Of a DNA stretch of 64,000 nucleotides, positions 1-11,000 are shown piece after piece (the stretch's first letter is position 1; each line of letters opens with the position of its first letter). The DNA lies in contig NC_033567.1 of assembly GCF_001680005.1 (NCBI RefSeq), positions 3,038,001 through 3,102,000 of the forward strand. Direction: 5' to 3'. The notes beneath the pieces were generated by a model. The model had not been told where the DNA came from. It saw only the letters and a program-made list of their open reading frames with translations, and did not search any database. This stretch comes from Plasmodium coatneyi (Eukaryota; Apicomplexa; Aconoidasida; Haemosporida; Plasmodiidae). Made by a program: the position numbers and the translations under genes.

Positions 1-1339
1 AAGAGCAAATAAATGAAGTAATAAAAATGGAGCAAAAGCAAAGTGGAATGACACAGACTGCTGCCAAATAAACGCAGAACAAAGCGAGGCAAAACGAAAA
101 TGAAGTCCCCACTTGTGCAACCTCCAAAGGAGACATTCGAAGGGGAGGGAGTAGGCCACTGCCTATCCGCTCGTACATCCACACGCAAACGTAAGCAACT
201 CCTATCGGGATGGGAAAATGCGTCCCCATACAGAAGAGTGAACTCTTCGCGTAGCCCTTGGCGCACTACGGGGACTAATCAGCACAGATTATGGAGCAGG
301 AACACACGTGGCAATCCCTCACAGAAACGGAACTCAGTTTATAAACGTGGCACAATTACGTCCCTACACGGATTCACAGGTTTTTGCAATGTCTAACTGG
401 GGATACATTTAATTTGAAGGGGTACCTTTGCTTGCTCCCCGTTCCCCGTTCGCCTCCTCTTCCTCCGAGTTGGTTTTATTTAGCAAAAATGGGTCTCCAG
501 AAAAAGTGCGTCACAGGAAGGGGAGCCAATTTACCAATGTACGAAGGGGAAAAAAATGGATTCACATTTGTCTAGTGTGAAAAAGAAGGAAAATATATTA
601 TGCATGTATGTAAAGGCATATTTATTTTTACTTATGGGTGAACGACTTTTCGCTGAATACTTCACCTCGTTGTACAATTCTCCCATGCTTGTCAGTGGAA
701 TACTCAAAAAAAAAAAAAAAAAAACCCACATGTTTCTCCCTTCCCTCGGCGCACACATTCATTCTGCTTCTCTTTGCCAACTCGTTACATAAGCGCTATG
801 GGCATATAAGTGAAGTACGAAACAAAAAAGAAAAAAAAAATGAGCCCATTGAGCATGGGAATTTGACGGCGCCATCTTTTTCTTGCGTTAGATGTGTCGA
901 TGGAGGGAAATGGGTGAAGCGGTCTCGGGGGGCGACGCGATTGGATCATGCGGGGAAGGGGAGGTCACACGGGTGAAGGAATTGGATCATCGTAGCAGTA
1001 ACTCGAGTGTGTAATGAAAAAAAAAAAAAAAAAAAAAACACACGAAATTACAAAGCAGTGCAACACGTCAGGAAGAATGGCAAAAAGGATCATGATCCCC
1101 CGGTCGAAAAGTGTCACAGCTTGGAGGCGATACCTCGCCTTTTGTTTTTTCACCCCCCCTTCGTGTGTAAAATAAAAAAAAAAAGAACGGCCGCTCGGCT
1201 CCTTTAACCGTTTCTTCGTAACTTCTCCAATGCTTGTACGGAGCATATTACCTGCGGCTGCGTTATTCACCTGAGCGGGGGGCCAAAATGTTCATCAGTT
1301 GGAGCCTTGAAGTGTGCACACCGATTGTAGGTATACGTG

Positions 1340-1429
1340 TGTGCCTGTTATCCTGCACAAGCTGCGTTGTCGCGTTTCGGAGACTCCATGTTGGCGCAGC
1401 AACGCAGCTTGTGCAGGATAACAGGCACA
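1340..1429. repeat. Perfect 30-bp inverted repeat with 30-nt spacer
   Basis: The left arm is 1340-1369 and the right arm 1400-1429. The right arm is the exact reverse complement of the left, and the spacer is 1370-1399. A transcript from either strand would fold into a 30-bp hairpin. The arms are of mixed composition, so this is not a by-product of AT-rich simple sequence. No coding gene overlaps it. Its function is unknown. Confidence 0.9.
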
Positions 1430-1510
1430 AGCACAACGCCACATGTACTTTTACTACTTGCCCCAATAAGAAGTGCATATACTTTTGCAACAACAATTTA
1501 CTCGTTCACT

Positions 1511-1680
1511 TCAAAAATGTATGACCTGTTCAGGCAACTTTTCAAAAAAAAAAAAAAAAAATACCCTTTTTGGCTTTAAAAATGTATGACCTGTTCATAC
1601 ACTTTTGGGAAAAAAAAAAAAAAAAAAGATTTTCCCCTGTGTAATTTCAAAACTGTATGACCTGTTCATACAACTTTTGC
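1511..1680. repeat. Three imperfect direct repeats separated by poly(A) runs
   Basis: A core containing GTATGACCTGTTCA recurs at about 1519-1532, 1584-1597 and 1655-1668. Each copy is preceded by a TTCAAAA- or TTTAAAAA-like stretch and followed by CAACTTTT or CACTTTT. Each of the first two copies is followed by a run of adenines, and the unit length is about 65-70 bp. This looks like a decayed tandem duplication in intergenic DNA. Confidence 0.8.
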
Positions 1681-2779
1681 TGGGAAAAAGAAAAAGCTGA
1701 TTCTTTTTAAAAAATACACAATGTTGAAATGCGTGACGCTTAAGGGCAGGACATCCGTGGGTGTTTCACCTATAGGCATGTTGCTAACTACCGAGGCATT
1801 TCCCAATATTTGTGTCTCCCTCTGTTCTAACACATTCGAGGGACATGCCACCAGTTTGGGAGTTCCCTTGGGGATACGCCCTACAAAAAGGTGGGTAAGT
1901 GTGAAATGAAGTACTGATCACACATAATCATAATAGGGGGAGGTAAATCATTTGTGCATTCTAACAACCATCCAGCAAAAAGGATGACATCGGATGGACA
2001 CATATATATAATGTGGGTCAACAGGCACGTGTGCGAAGGGAGGGGCCTTGTCCAACTTGTGTATCATTCACCCGTTGGAACGATCACACAAGGTGGTAAT
2101 CAGAGAAGCGGAAATATTATTTTTTTTTTAACCCCATCGTCGATTTAGCTGCTACGTCCCGCATACGTGGAAAGGGCCCCCCCTCAAAAAAAAAAAAAAA
2201 AAAATTAATAGCCTAATAAGGTAGGCACTCTTCTGTATACATATATGCGGCACTTTTTATGCCGCAAATACGTGTTGATTAAATGGTTAGAAGCGGGGAG
2301 CAGACTCCGCATATTGCGAACGCACCAAAAGGATGAGAAATAAAAGGAGTCACTACATGACACTGCAATGAAAAAATTGTGACGCTGCTTCTGCGTTTCC
2401 CCGTGGTTGGCTCCGACCCAGATAATGCAACGGAGGGCAAGAAAAATTCCCCTTTTTTTTGTTTCTAATTTTTTAAGACGGTTTCGCCCTTTTGAGTAGT
2501 GCTTAACACTGTTTGGGTTCAGGGTTAGATGCCCCCCGTTAAGTGCAGCAAAAGGGGGAAAAAACTAACTCGGTCGTTCTTCCGTTGGCAATAAAAGCGG
2601 CGTTTTCCCGTTTATGCCTCCGTCATACAAATGGAGAGGGACATGAGCTCCAGGTTTTCCCATGCTAACCTCATACCAATTTGCTGAATAGGATAGATCA
2701 CGCAGTCGAACATAGGGCCTCGGCTTTAAAGGGAGTTGCCAACGTTGGGAATGAAAAATTATATCCCTCACCCATCTTG

Positions 2780-5700
2780 ATGGATTCCCAACTAACCACG
2801 ATGAACAACTTCCTGGTAAGGGTCCACACGGACGACGACCAAATAAGGGATGAACTTCACAACCAATTCGCGCAGAACTTTGTTTCGGGGGATCCCCCCA
2901 AAGAGGCGCCACACGAATCTGAAAAATGGGAGGAAGCGCCAAGGTATGTTCTCACGGAGCATTACGTGGACACGTATTTAACTCCGTTTCTGATTAGAAG
3001 TGATGAGGAGGGGGATCCGTATAACTGCGTGGTTTGTCAGCTGGACGTGCGGTTCGGCAAGAGAGGGTTGGTTACTTGTAACGATGTCACCACGTCAAAT
3101 CATGTGACCACCCCTAAGGGTGACGCCAGGAGTGATGAACGAACGCTGCTGGTGCAGCTGTGCGGGTCCCACATCTACTTCGAAAACATGCAAGAGGAGG
3201 GATTCCACGTGAAGACAAATCAGCGGGGGAAGAAGTTCCGAGAGTACAAAATAAAAAACAGAGATGTACTCCTCCTTCACGGTAGTTGCAACTACACCGA
3301 CGTGAAAGGGTTATATAACTATATTAGAAAGAACAAACAGGACTTGGAAAGCGCACTCAACAAACTGGAAGGAAGTTTCTTCCTCCTCTATATTGACTAT
3401 TCAGACGAACAGGCAAACATATACTTTTGTAATGACGCCTGGGGAATGAAGTCTGTCATGTTCTTCTACGAGCAGTCCTCCGTCTTGTTAACAAATTCGT
3501 ATGGACTTTTCATTCACCACCATTTTAATTTTACCAAAGGGGATGGGATCAATTACCTGTTCGACAATTCATCTGTCGACGGAGAACTGAACTTGGTTCA
3601 CCATGATGGGGTGTTCCGAACAGACGATGAGGTTCTCCCTAAGTGGAGTGGATCTCCCAGAAGGGGTAGTCAACAGGAACAAGGAAATATCCCCCCCCAA
3701 AGTATCATAAACGATAAGGTAGGAACACAGATAAGCCCCTACCACATTTACAGCGTGAACATATTCGAAAAAGGCAAAATAACGTTAAATAAGATCACTA
3801 AAAGGAATAGCATCTACACCAAGTATACCGACTGGAGTAACGATCACCTCTCCGTGGAAGAAAATTTTCATCGCATTTGCAACTTTGTTGAGGGGATTTA
3901 CTTCACACACAGTGGGTATAGGGAGGAGTGGGCTCTCCTAAAACGCACCATTCAGGAATCGGTGAAGCATTATATTCATGGGGACGCAGACAAACGGAGG
4001 GACGCACAAACCATGCTAAACAACTGTTTTGTCCAAACGTATATGAAGTTGTTAAGAGGAGTCATTGAGAGGAAAATCGAGGAAGTTTTTCCCAATACGG
4101 AAGATCAATCTGAAGTAGGGAAAAATCACCTGAACGGTGCAGGTGAAAATGAAAAATTTACAGAAAATTTTATGCAAAATGTTCCCTTCAGAGTTGAATG
4201 TAACCAACGTGAGGGGAAAGACAAATCGGTGGGGATCCTCTTCTCGGGAGGGATAGACTCAACCCTGCTGGCGTTAACGACGATAAGATCCTACTTCAGT
4301 CGGTATACAGATGGGTATGTTGAACTGGTAAACGTGTGCTTCGACGACAATGCGGTCGATAGGTACACCTCACTAATTTCGTATGAACAAATTGTAAAGC
4401 TTCACCCCGAACACGATATCAGGTTAGTGTTTGTTGACGTCTCCGCAGAGGACCTACTCAAATACGAGAGGATTATTTTTTCATTGATGTCCCCCAATAG
4501 CACTACCATGGATTTCAACATATCTGCTGCTTTTTTTTTTGCCAATTTGGGGAGGGGCGTTCTTTTTCCGCGTTCCTTTTTCCAGCGCCCCGAGTGGGCC
4601 TACATAAAGGGGCGCGCCTCTCCCGCGCTGAACGTGCCAAACGGAAACGGGGCAGAAGCAACTTTCACAGAATCTACCGTGATAGATGCGACCGTGATAA
4701 AGGCAACCGGGACAGACGCAACCGTGGCAAAGTCCAAATGCAGAGTGTGCCAATTTGTCATGAGCAGCAAGTGCGTGCACAGGTGCTGCTCCGTCTGCTG
4801 CAGAAAGCTGAGGTACGTCTACCGGAGGGAACTTTCCCAGGGGGCGTCATCACAGACGCCATCGCAGACGCCACGGAGTGGGGACATCTACCAAATAGAG
4901 CACGACGCAAATAAGGGAGATAAATCCCTTTACCTTATTGTGAAGAAGAAAAAGGTCCTAATTAACTTTGAGCTGTTTGCTGAGTGCGCCGCACATAAGG
5001 AGAGGATGTACGATTATGAGCTGATAGATTCGCTGTTTAGAGACTTCAACAGGGAACTTGGCAAGAGGGAGCTCCACGAAGAAGAGGAATGCAACATCGA
5101 GCAGGCACAACCAAACGGCAATGCACCTTCCCGCGTCGACATGCTTAGAGATACGCGCCATAGCAACTTCATAGACCAGTTTGTTGCCAAACACGCGGAA
5201 AACGACCCGCAAAAATTTGAACAAATAAAAAGGCTCTTTTACGTAAAGTCGAAAAAGAAGGGACATCATGGAACCAGTGTGGATGACCAAAAGAAGGAAA
5301 AACTCTTCATAGATGTAGATGAGTCTCCCCAGAAAGAGGAGACACTGAACTACCTGAAGAGGGACCTATACCAAAGTTGCACTGCCTCCCACTCTATAGC
5401 AGAGGAAGGTTCGTATGAGTGTAAGCACCACCTGCTAATCATAGGTAGTGGAGCAGATGAGCTGTTTGGAGGCTACTACCGCCAGAACAACAGACAACCG
5501 GCAAAAAGAGAATCCAAACAGAAAACACATTTCAAGAAAAACGAAATGATAAAGGATGTGAGAAGAATCTGGATGAGAAATCTGTACCGAGATGATCGTA
5601 TATTATGTTTTACTAGTTTTTCTGATAAGGTCCTTTTTTATCCCTACTTGGATATGAACCTGGTGGATTTCCTCTTTTCGGTGTCATTTTACATGATAGA

Positions 5701-6112
5701 GGCTCCCCTTGGGGGGTTGGCACAGACGCAAGGAGAACCTTCCTTTCCGAAAAGTGTAGCAAAAGGGGAACCCTCCAACGTGGGATGCCTATCCGTAAAT
5801 CTCGACGAATGTTCCAGCATCTATGAATTTATTAGAACCCACAAAGTTAGCAAGTGGGTTCTACGCATGGGACTCTTTTTCTCACACTGCAAGGAGTTGA
5901 TGCTCTTCAAAAAGAAGGCTATTCAGTTTGGTTCTAAATCGAAGAACGTGCAGATGTACATGCGGGAGTGGATCTCCCGTGAGGCAGGCAAGCTCACAGG
6001 TGGGGAAATTCCCATGGGGGAAATTCCCGTGGGGGACACGCATGCTTCTTCCGAATGGGTCCTCCCTAGTGACAAAAAAAAGGGGACAGACAGGTACACC
6101 CTCCTGTCCTGA
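2780..6112 (+). CDS. Asparagine synthetase domain-containing protein (ASNSD1-like), with zinc-knuckle insertion
   Basis: The protein is an ATP-pyrophosphatase-type asparagine-synthase homologue of 1110 residues counted from the first in-frame ATG. The frame is open a further 33 codons upstream, but only from a TTG. The PP-loop SGGIDS is at residues 489-494 and GSGADELFGG at about 889-898. A C-terminal stretch (NLYRDDRI, a YLDMNLVDFL-type segment, KKAIQFGSKS) follows human ASNSD1 closely. An N-terminal part resembles the class II glutamine amidotransferase fold, but no MCG start with the nucleophilic cysteine is visible. A Cys/His cluster at 654-674 (C-x2-C-x7-C-x-H-x-C-C-x2-C-C) is inserted in the synthase domain. 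The protein is much longer than human ASNSD1 (about 640 residues), mostly through low-complexity inserts. Glutamine-dependent asparagine synthesis is not supported. It converges on the BCCIP gene 150 bp away. Confidence 0.85.
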   Translation: MDSQLTTMNNFLVRVHTDDDQIRDELHNQFAQNFVSGDPPKEAPHESEKWEEAPRYVLTEHYVDTYLTPFLIRSDEEGDPYNCVVCQLDVRFGKRGLVTCNDVTTSNHVTTPKGDARSDERTLLVQLCGSHIYFENMQEEGFHVKTNQRGKKFREYKIKNRDVLLLHGSCNYTDVKGLYNYIRKNKQDLESALNKLEGSFFLLYIDYSDEQANIYFCNDAWGMKSVMFFYEQSSVLLTNSYGLFIHHHFNFTKGDGINYLFDNSSVDGELNLVHHDGVFRTDDEVLPKWSGSPRRGSQQEQGNIPPQSIINDKVGTQISPYHIYSVNIFEKGKITLNKITKRNSIYTKYTDWSNDHLSVEENFHRICNFVEGIYFTHSGYREEWALLKRTIQESVKHYIHGDADKRRDAQTMLNNCFVQTYMKLLRGVIERKIEEVFPNTEDQSEVGKNHLNGAGENEKFTENFMQNVPFRVECNQREGKDKSVGILFSGGIDSTLLALTTIRSYFSRYTDGYVELVNVCFDDNAVDRYTSLISYEQIVKLHPEHDIRLVFVDVSAEDLLKYERIIFSLMSPNSTTMDFNISAAFFFANLGRGVLFPRSFFQRPEWAYIKGRASPALNVPNGNGAEATFTESTVIDATVIKATGTDATVAKSKCRVCQFVMSSKCVHRCCSVCCRKLRYVYRRELSQGASSQTPSQTPRSGDIYQIEHDANKGDKSLYLIVKKKKVLINFELFAECAAHKERMYDYELIDSLFRDFNRELGKRELHEEEECNIEQAQPNGNAPSRVDMLRDTRHSNFIDQFVAKHAENDPQKFEQIKRLFYVKSKKKGHHGTSVDDQKKEKLFIDVDESPQKEETLNYLKRDLYQSCTASHSIAEEGSYECKHHLLIIGSGADELFGGYYRQNNRQPAKRESKQKTHFKKNEMIKDVRRIWMRNLYRDDRILCFTSFSDKVLFYPYLDMNLVDFLFSVSFYMIEAPLGGLAQTQGEPSFPKSVAKGEPSNVGCLSVNLDECSSIYEFIRTHKVSKWVLRMGLFFSHCKELMLFKKKAIQFGSKSKNVQMYMREWISREAGKLTGGEIPMGEIPVGDTHASSEWVLPSDKKKGTDRYTLLS

Positions 6113-6262
6113 GGGGAGCAGCACTTCATGCGTACAAAGGTGTGGAAGAGGGTCACCCAGTTTATTGGGCAAATATTCGGATGAAGCCACGGGTGGACGC
6201 TTTTTACAGACGTGGTGAGAGTCCCCCTGAGTGAAAACTTCCTCCCCGCAAAGGTGACAGAA

Positions 6263-7423
6263 TTAGCCACCACCAACAGGACCACCAACAGCTGCACCAC
6301 CAATGGCAACATTCCTCTGCATCTCCGCCAACGCATCGCCCACCTTGCTAAACGGAATGACGAAAATCGTGACGAACTCCTTGTATGTGACTTCCCTATT
6401 TTTACCATTCACGACTTCATAAAATTTCTTCACGTTGTTGTTGTTCCACAACACATGATAAGTCTTGTGTTGAAAAAAATACTCCTCCTCGTAGTTGGAA
6501 AAGATAATCTCTCCCTGCTCATTTTTGTAAACCTTTGTATAAAATAAGAGGTAATCGAAAAAATAGAATTTCTTCTCACTGTCATCTAGATCTTCAATCC
6601 CTTGAGACCAGAACACGTCTTCAATGATGTTCTTATGAATTAGGGGGACTAACGTTATGGGTGTGTTTAGGATGCGGTGACCAATTAGCAGGCCAACGTT
6701 CTTCGCTTCGTTGGACGAAAGGAGTGAAGTAATCTTTTTCACACTCTCTACATAATCCGGAACGTTAACCTTTTTCACCTTCTGTAGTAGAAGTTCCTTC
6801 AGGGCACCAATTTCTTCGTACTGGTTTAGGTTTATTATGGTTTGAAAGCCGACCACGTTCTGATCACTGTTATTGGGGAGGTCCGTTGTGTCATCTGCTG
6901 GATCTTCAGTGGAACCTTCCTTCTCACCAACGTTCGGCCCATTCGCCACGCACAGGAACTTTCCAATGTTCTGCTGGTCGCATATAATGCTTACCAACTC
7001 CTCGGTGCACTTTAAATTGGAATAAAGCTCCGTACTCCTTAAGAGGATCCTTACGTTGTCTTTGTATTTATCTGTGGGGTCTATCAGTTCGAACTCAACC
7101 AAAAGTTGGTCCTCCTCTTCGCTGTCCTCTTCTCTCGCCTCCTTCACTTTTCTCTTCTTGAGCTTCTTCTTAAGCTTCTCCTTTCGCTTCATCATTTTCT
7201 TTTTTTTTTTTTTTTCCTTTTTCTCATCCGACTTTTTTACCCCCTTAAGGTGTTTCTTTTTACCACCGGGGGGATTATTACTTCCTTTCCCATTTTTCAG
7301 TTTGTTTTTTTTTTTTTTTTTAACTTCACTGTGGGGTGTTGTTTTATCCGAAATGTGACCTTCCAGGGGAGCACTGCCCTGGGATGGCTTGCATACCGAG
7401 GGACCCTCCTCCTGCTTTTCCAT
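6263..7423 (-). CDS. BCCIP / Bcp1 family protein
   Basis: This single-exon gene encodes 386 residues. The first third is a lysine-rich low-complexity tail, probably nuclear or nucleolar, followed by an acidic EEDSEEED patch. From about residue 105 the sequence follows the BCCIP/Bcp1 (p21- and BRCA2-interacting) family: a VEFELIDP start, an IGKFLCVANG-type segment, VGFQTIINLNQY, and GLLIGHRILNTP followed by LVPLIHKNIIEDV. Yeast Bcp1 is a nuclear chaperone and export factor for ribosomal protein uL14; human BCCIP acts in genome stability and ribosome biogenesis. A ribosome-biogenesis role here is inference. The gene is divergent from VPS52 across about 660 bp, so the two probably share a promoter region. 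It ends in a glycine-rich tail. Confidence 0.85.
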   Translation of the reverse strand: MEKQEEGPSVCKPSQGSAPLEGHISDKTTPHSEVKKKKKNKLKNGKGSNNPPGGKKKHLKGVKKSDEKKEKKKKKKMMKRKEKLKKKLKKRKVKEAREEDSEEEDQLLVEFELIDPTDKYKDNVRILLRSTELYSNLKCTEELVSIICDQQNIGKFLCVANGPNVGEKEGSTEDPADDTTDLPNNSDQNVVGFQTIINLNQYEEIGALKELLLQKVKKVNVPDYVESVKKITSLLSSNEAKNVGLLIGHRILNTPITLVPLIHKNIIEDVFWSQGIEDLDDSEKKFYFFDYLLFYTKVYKNEQGEIIFSNYEEEYFFQHKTYHVLWNNNNVKKFYEVVNGKNREVTYKEFVTIFVIPFSKVGDALAEMQRNVAIGGAAVGGPVGGG

Positions 7424-7958
7424 CTGTTATGCAAATAGGCAGCGACCTGGAGGGGGAAGTTTTCGATAGTGGTTGCCTAGCAGGTTCACCAATCAGTGCG
7501 TCACTCTTCTTCCCTGATTGGGGGATCTAGTCATTTCTGCAATATCCCTGTGCTGCGCTTTTAACAGCCCATCCAAGCAAATGACACGCCTACGATGAAG
7601 CGCCTACTTGGAGTATTTTTTTTTAAAATAAATGTTCCCAGTTCGAGAGTTCTTTGCCTGCTGTACGTCCCCGATTTTATATTCGTCCTTTCTGCATATC
7701 CCCCGTTGCGATGAAAAAATGTTTACGGTGGCGACTTTTTTTTTTTTTTTTTTTTTCCCTCGGGACCGCCGCGGAGAGGTCACAGGTGGATTGTGCACAG
7801 TTGGGCCTTCCCCGATATGAAACTAACCAAATGAAGCGTGGACTTCACAACACACTGTCGTGAGAGGTACGGGTTGGTTGGTGCACTTTTTTCCCCTTTG
7901 AGAGAACATCATGGAGATTAGTCCAAATGGGCAACCAATTCTAGCTGACCGGGCGAGG

Positions 7959-7992
<34 letters not shown>

Positions 7993-8084
7993 GAAGGAAG
8001 AAACCTAAGCGCAGCAACGTAAGAAGAAGCCTGATGAACTGCGGGAGGCACATTTCCCCCTTTGGTAAGTCCTCCCCCTGAACC
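7424..8084. promoter_or_regulatory. Divergent intergenic region between BCCIP and VPS52
   Basis: This 661-bp gap separates two genes transcribed away from each other, so both core promoters must lie here. It contains a T run at 7738-7756 and a 32-nt A run at 7959-7990. Such homopolymers typically exclude nucleosomes in Plasmodium promoters. No specific transcription-factor site was assigned. Confidence 0.5.
7959..7990. repeat. Poly(A) tract, 32 nt
   Basis: Uninterrupted adenine run about 95 bp upstream of the VPS52 start codon. Confidence 0.9.
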
Positions 8085-11000
8085 ATGCAATACGAACGCA
8101 TACAGGCCCTGGTGAAGCAATTCCAGGAGGACAAGTACGTTCTCAGGGCCTACGGGAAGATATACGCCCTGAATAGGTGCAAGGCGTATAGGAGTGTGCG
8201 GGTCGAGGATGTGGAGAGGCGAAGGCAGCAGGGGGGAGAAGATGATCACCCCGCCGAATTGGACGGAATTATGCAGATCGTGAACAAAACCCTCTACCAC
8301 TACACAGACGAAACGCTAAACCAGTTCAGTGAAAACGATGAACAGCTGGAGCAGGTATACAGGCAGGTGGATCATTGCACCACCTTATGCCAGGACCTGG
8401 AAACGGTACTCACCAACCATAAGGATGAAATCACATACATTTCAAACGATATTAACAAAATACAGACCATGACAGACACCATGACGTACAAACTACACAA
8501 CAGGAGAATCACACTGGAGTTGCTAAACACCTACATCAGAATTGTTCTAGTAACACCACAACTAATATGCGATATATGTGATGGACAAATAAATGAACAG
8601 TTCATAGAAAATGTGAGAATACTAACGAGGAAGTTGGAGAATTGTGAACACTGCTTGTTCGACACCTATCCTAGTATTCGCTCCTCCTATGTGGAGCTAG
8701 TAAAGTTAAAAAATAAAGCCATAGACCGTATACATAGATTCTTTCGTAACAGTATTTATGACATCGAATGTAGACGAAGCAATGTGCACTTCATACAACA
8801 ACACTTGGGAAAGTTCCACGAATTGAATTCCTTCCTCTACAACAATTGTAAAGATGCCTACACCTACCTGGTGAAGGAATACGTTGCTGTTATGAACAGA
8901 ACCTATTACAACCTCTTCCGGAGCTACATGCAAGATTTGGAAAAGAAGAAGGTTCAGTTCAATGGAGAGTTGACTGTCGGTTGGACTGACGCATACGTCG
9001 ACCCTGCCAACGGGTTCAGTGATTTCCGCGTCGGTAGAAGCGACCCCCTCAGTGACCCCTCCAACTGGCAGACCAACCGAGGGAACTCCACAAACACGCA
9101 TGGTGAAGGGATCAACTCAAATCTGAGTCTTCTCTCTGCGAAGAACAAAATGATGAACATGCTGGGTTTTGGCTCCAAGGGGGATGCAACATCGCAAGAC
9201 AGGAAGGAAAGTCTTTTTCCTCTCAACAACCGGACGGGCGTTCTGCGTGACTTGGCCTACTACCCGGGGGAAGGGGTGCCCCCCACTGGGGAAACGTCAA
9301 CCGGGGAAACACCCACCAATCAGCATCCCCCCGAAGAGCATCCCCCCGGAGTAGCCGCCCTGCCCATTATCTTCACCACAGACAGCCGCCCCCACTTCTT
9401 CGAATCCATTTACAAATCTTTTAGTAAGCTCTTCGTAGACACAGGAACGGCGGAATACCTTTTCCTCTCCAACTTTTTTCGCAACTATGACAGTCACGAC
9501 TTCTTGTTCCTCTACGTCTATGCGAAGACGCTGACCCTTCACTTCGACTTCATGTATTACTACCTTAGCGAAACCTTCGACTTTATTGCCCTCTTCTGTA
9601 TTTATATGATTAACCTGAACAACGGATGCCTGACCAAAAAGAGGGGTATCTCCCCCTTGTATGAATTTATTAACCGGATTCAGAACCTCATTTGGAACAG
9701 GATCGACTACATCGTTAGTGAGAACGTCCAGTCGGTCACCGTCAACCATGGGGAGGTGAACCGCTGGAAGATGAACCACCGCATGGCCGAGCAGAGGAGC
9801 AGCCCCCTTAACCACCCAAACCAGAAAAATAGTCTATACAATTTTTTCCACCTTAACAGTGCACAAACGGAGGGTGCGTCCAGTGGGTATGCCCTCCAAG
9901 GGGGCAATACTGTTAAGGGAACCTCTCCTGATGGGGGGTTCACCACGTCTTCATATAACCATTTCAGTTCAACAGAAGAAGCGGCCCCCATGCGAAACGC
10001 TTCTCTGCAATATTCCTGTCCTAACGAGGAAAGTAGCCAATTGGACAAACGTACTAAAGACGATGGCGCTCCCCCCTACCGTCACATACATCCCATAGTT
10101 AAAAGAATTGCAGACTTCTACTGCTCCCTAGTTGTTCTCACGAAATTGTCTTTCCATTTCGAGAAACAGCACCACGTGCGAATGTGTTGCGGCGTGCTCT
10201 CATCCGGTCAGAGGGGAAGCCCACAAGAAAAGAAGGCTGCCCCTAGCACAACTACTTTGTGTGACCACCCCGGGGAAGAGCTTCCCAATGGGGGAGAACC
10301 CATCCCAACAGACCACGATAGAGGGAAAAAACCAAGTGACGAAACGGACAACCAAGTTGTGTTAAATGACGGTGGGAAGGAACCCCCCCAGAAGGAACCA
10401 CCCCAAACGGAGCAGCAAACGGAGCAGCAAACGGAGCAGCAAACGAAGCAGCAAACGAAAGGGGATCACACCATTGAAGAAAAATACAAGCACCTAAATG
10501 ACCTCATCAGAACGTTAGAAGAAAACATAATCGACGTTTTATCTGTCTATAAAAACCAGTTTGCACAAACGAAAGAGCAGCTCCTCTTTCTCATTAACAA
10601 CTACTGCCACATGGTAGACGTCATGAAGCACAACTCAATGGACGAGGAAAAGATAGACCGCTTCGACAAACTGCTAAACAAAGAAATCAATGCGTATGTA
10701 GAATACCAGCTGAATCACTATATAACGGATTTGATTCTGTTTGTCTGTAAACATGAACAGATAGTCGACAAGCTGAAGAAAGATGGCCACCATCCCAGTG
10801 ATTTCACATCTGAAGTAGATGTAAAACTAATGGAATCTGTGGCGATTGAGTTTACCAAAAATTGGAAGAACCTTTTTAAAAACATCAAACAGGAAGTTAC
10901 CCTCTCTTTTACCCATAACGACACTTCAGCACATGTAGTAAAAACTCTGAACACACAGATTCTGTTGTACTTCACCAGATTCCATCACCTACTCAAGGGG

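Larger units (their letters stand above)
1..2779. other. Non-coding left-edge region upstream of the ASNSD1-like gene
   Basis: No convincing coding region is seen on either strand. The stretch holds poly(A)/poly(T) runs, a 30-bp inverted repeat at 1340-1429 and three direct repeats at 1511-1680, both listed separately. There is also a small 7-bp stem-loop near 2246-2266. It probably contains the 5' flank of the gene beginning near 2780. An unrecognised upstream exon of that gene cannot be excluded. Confidence 0.6.

Noticed and set aside
2513..2527. Telomere-like GGGTTCAGGGTTA, reminiscent of interstitial telomeric repeats in P. knowlesi
   Set aside because: Only two units are present and no other copies were noticed in the window, so chance is likely.
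2681..2779. Extension of the ASNSD1-like protein by 33 codons
   Set aside because: The extended frame begins with TTG, not ATG. The first ATG is at 2780.
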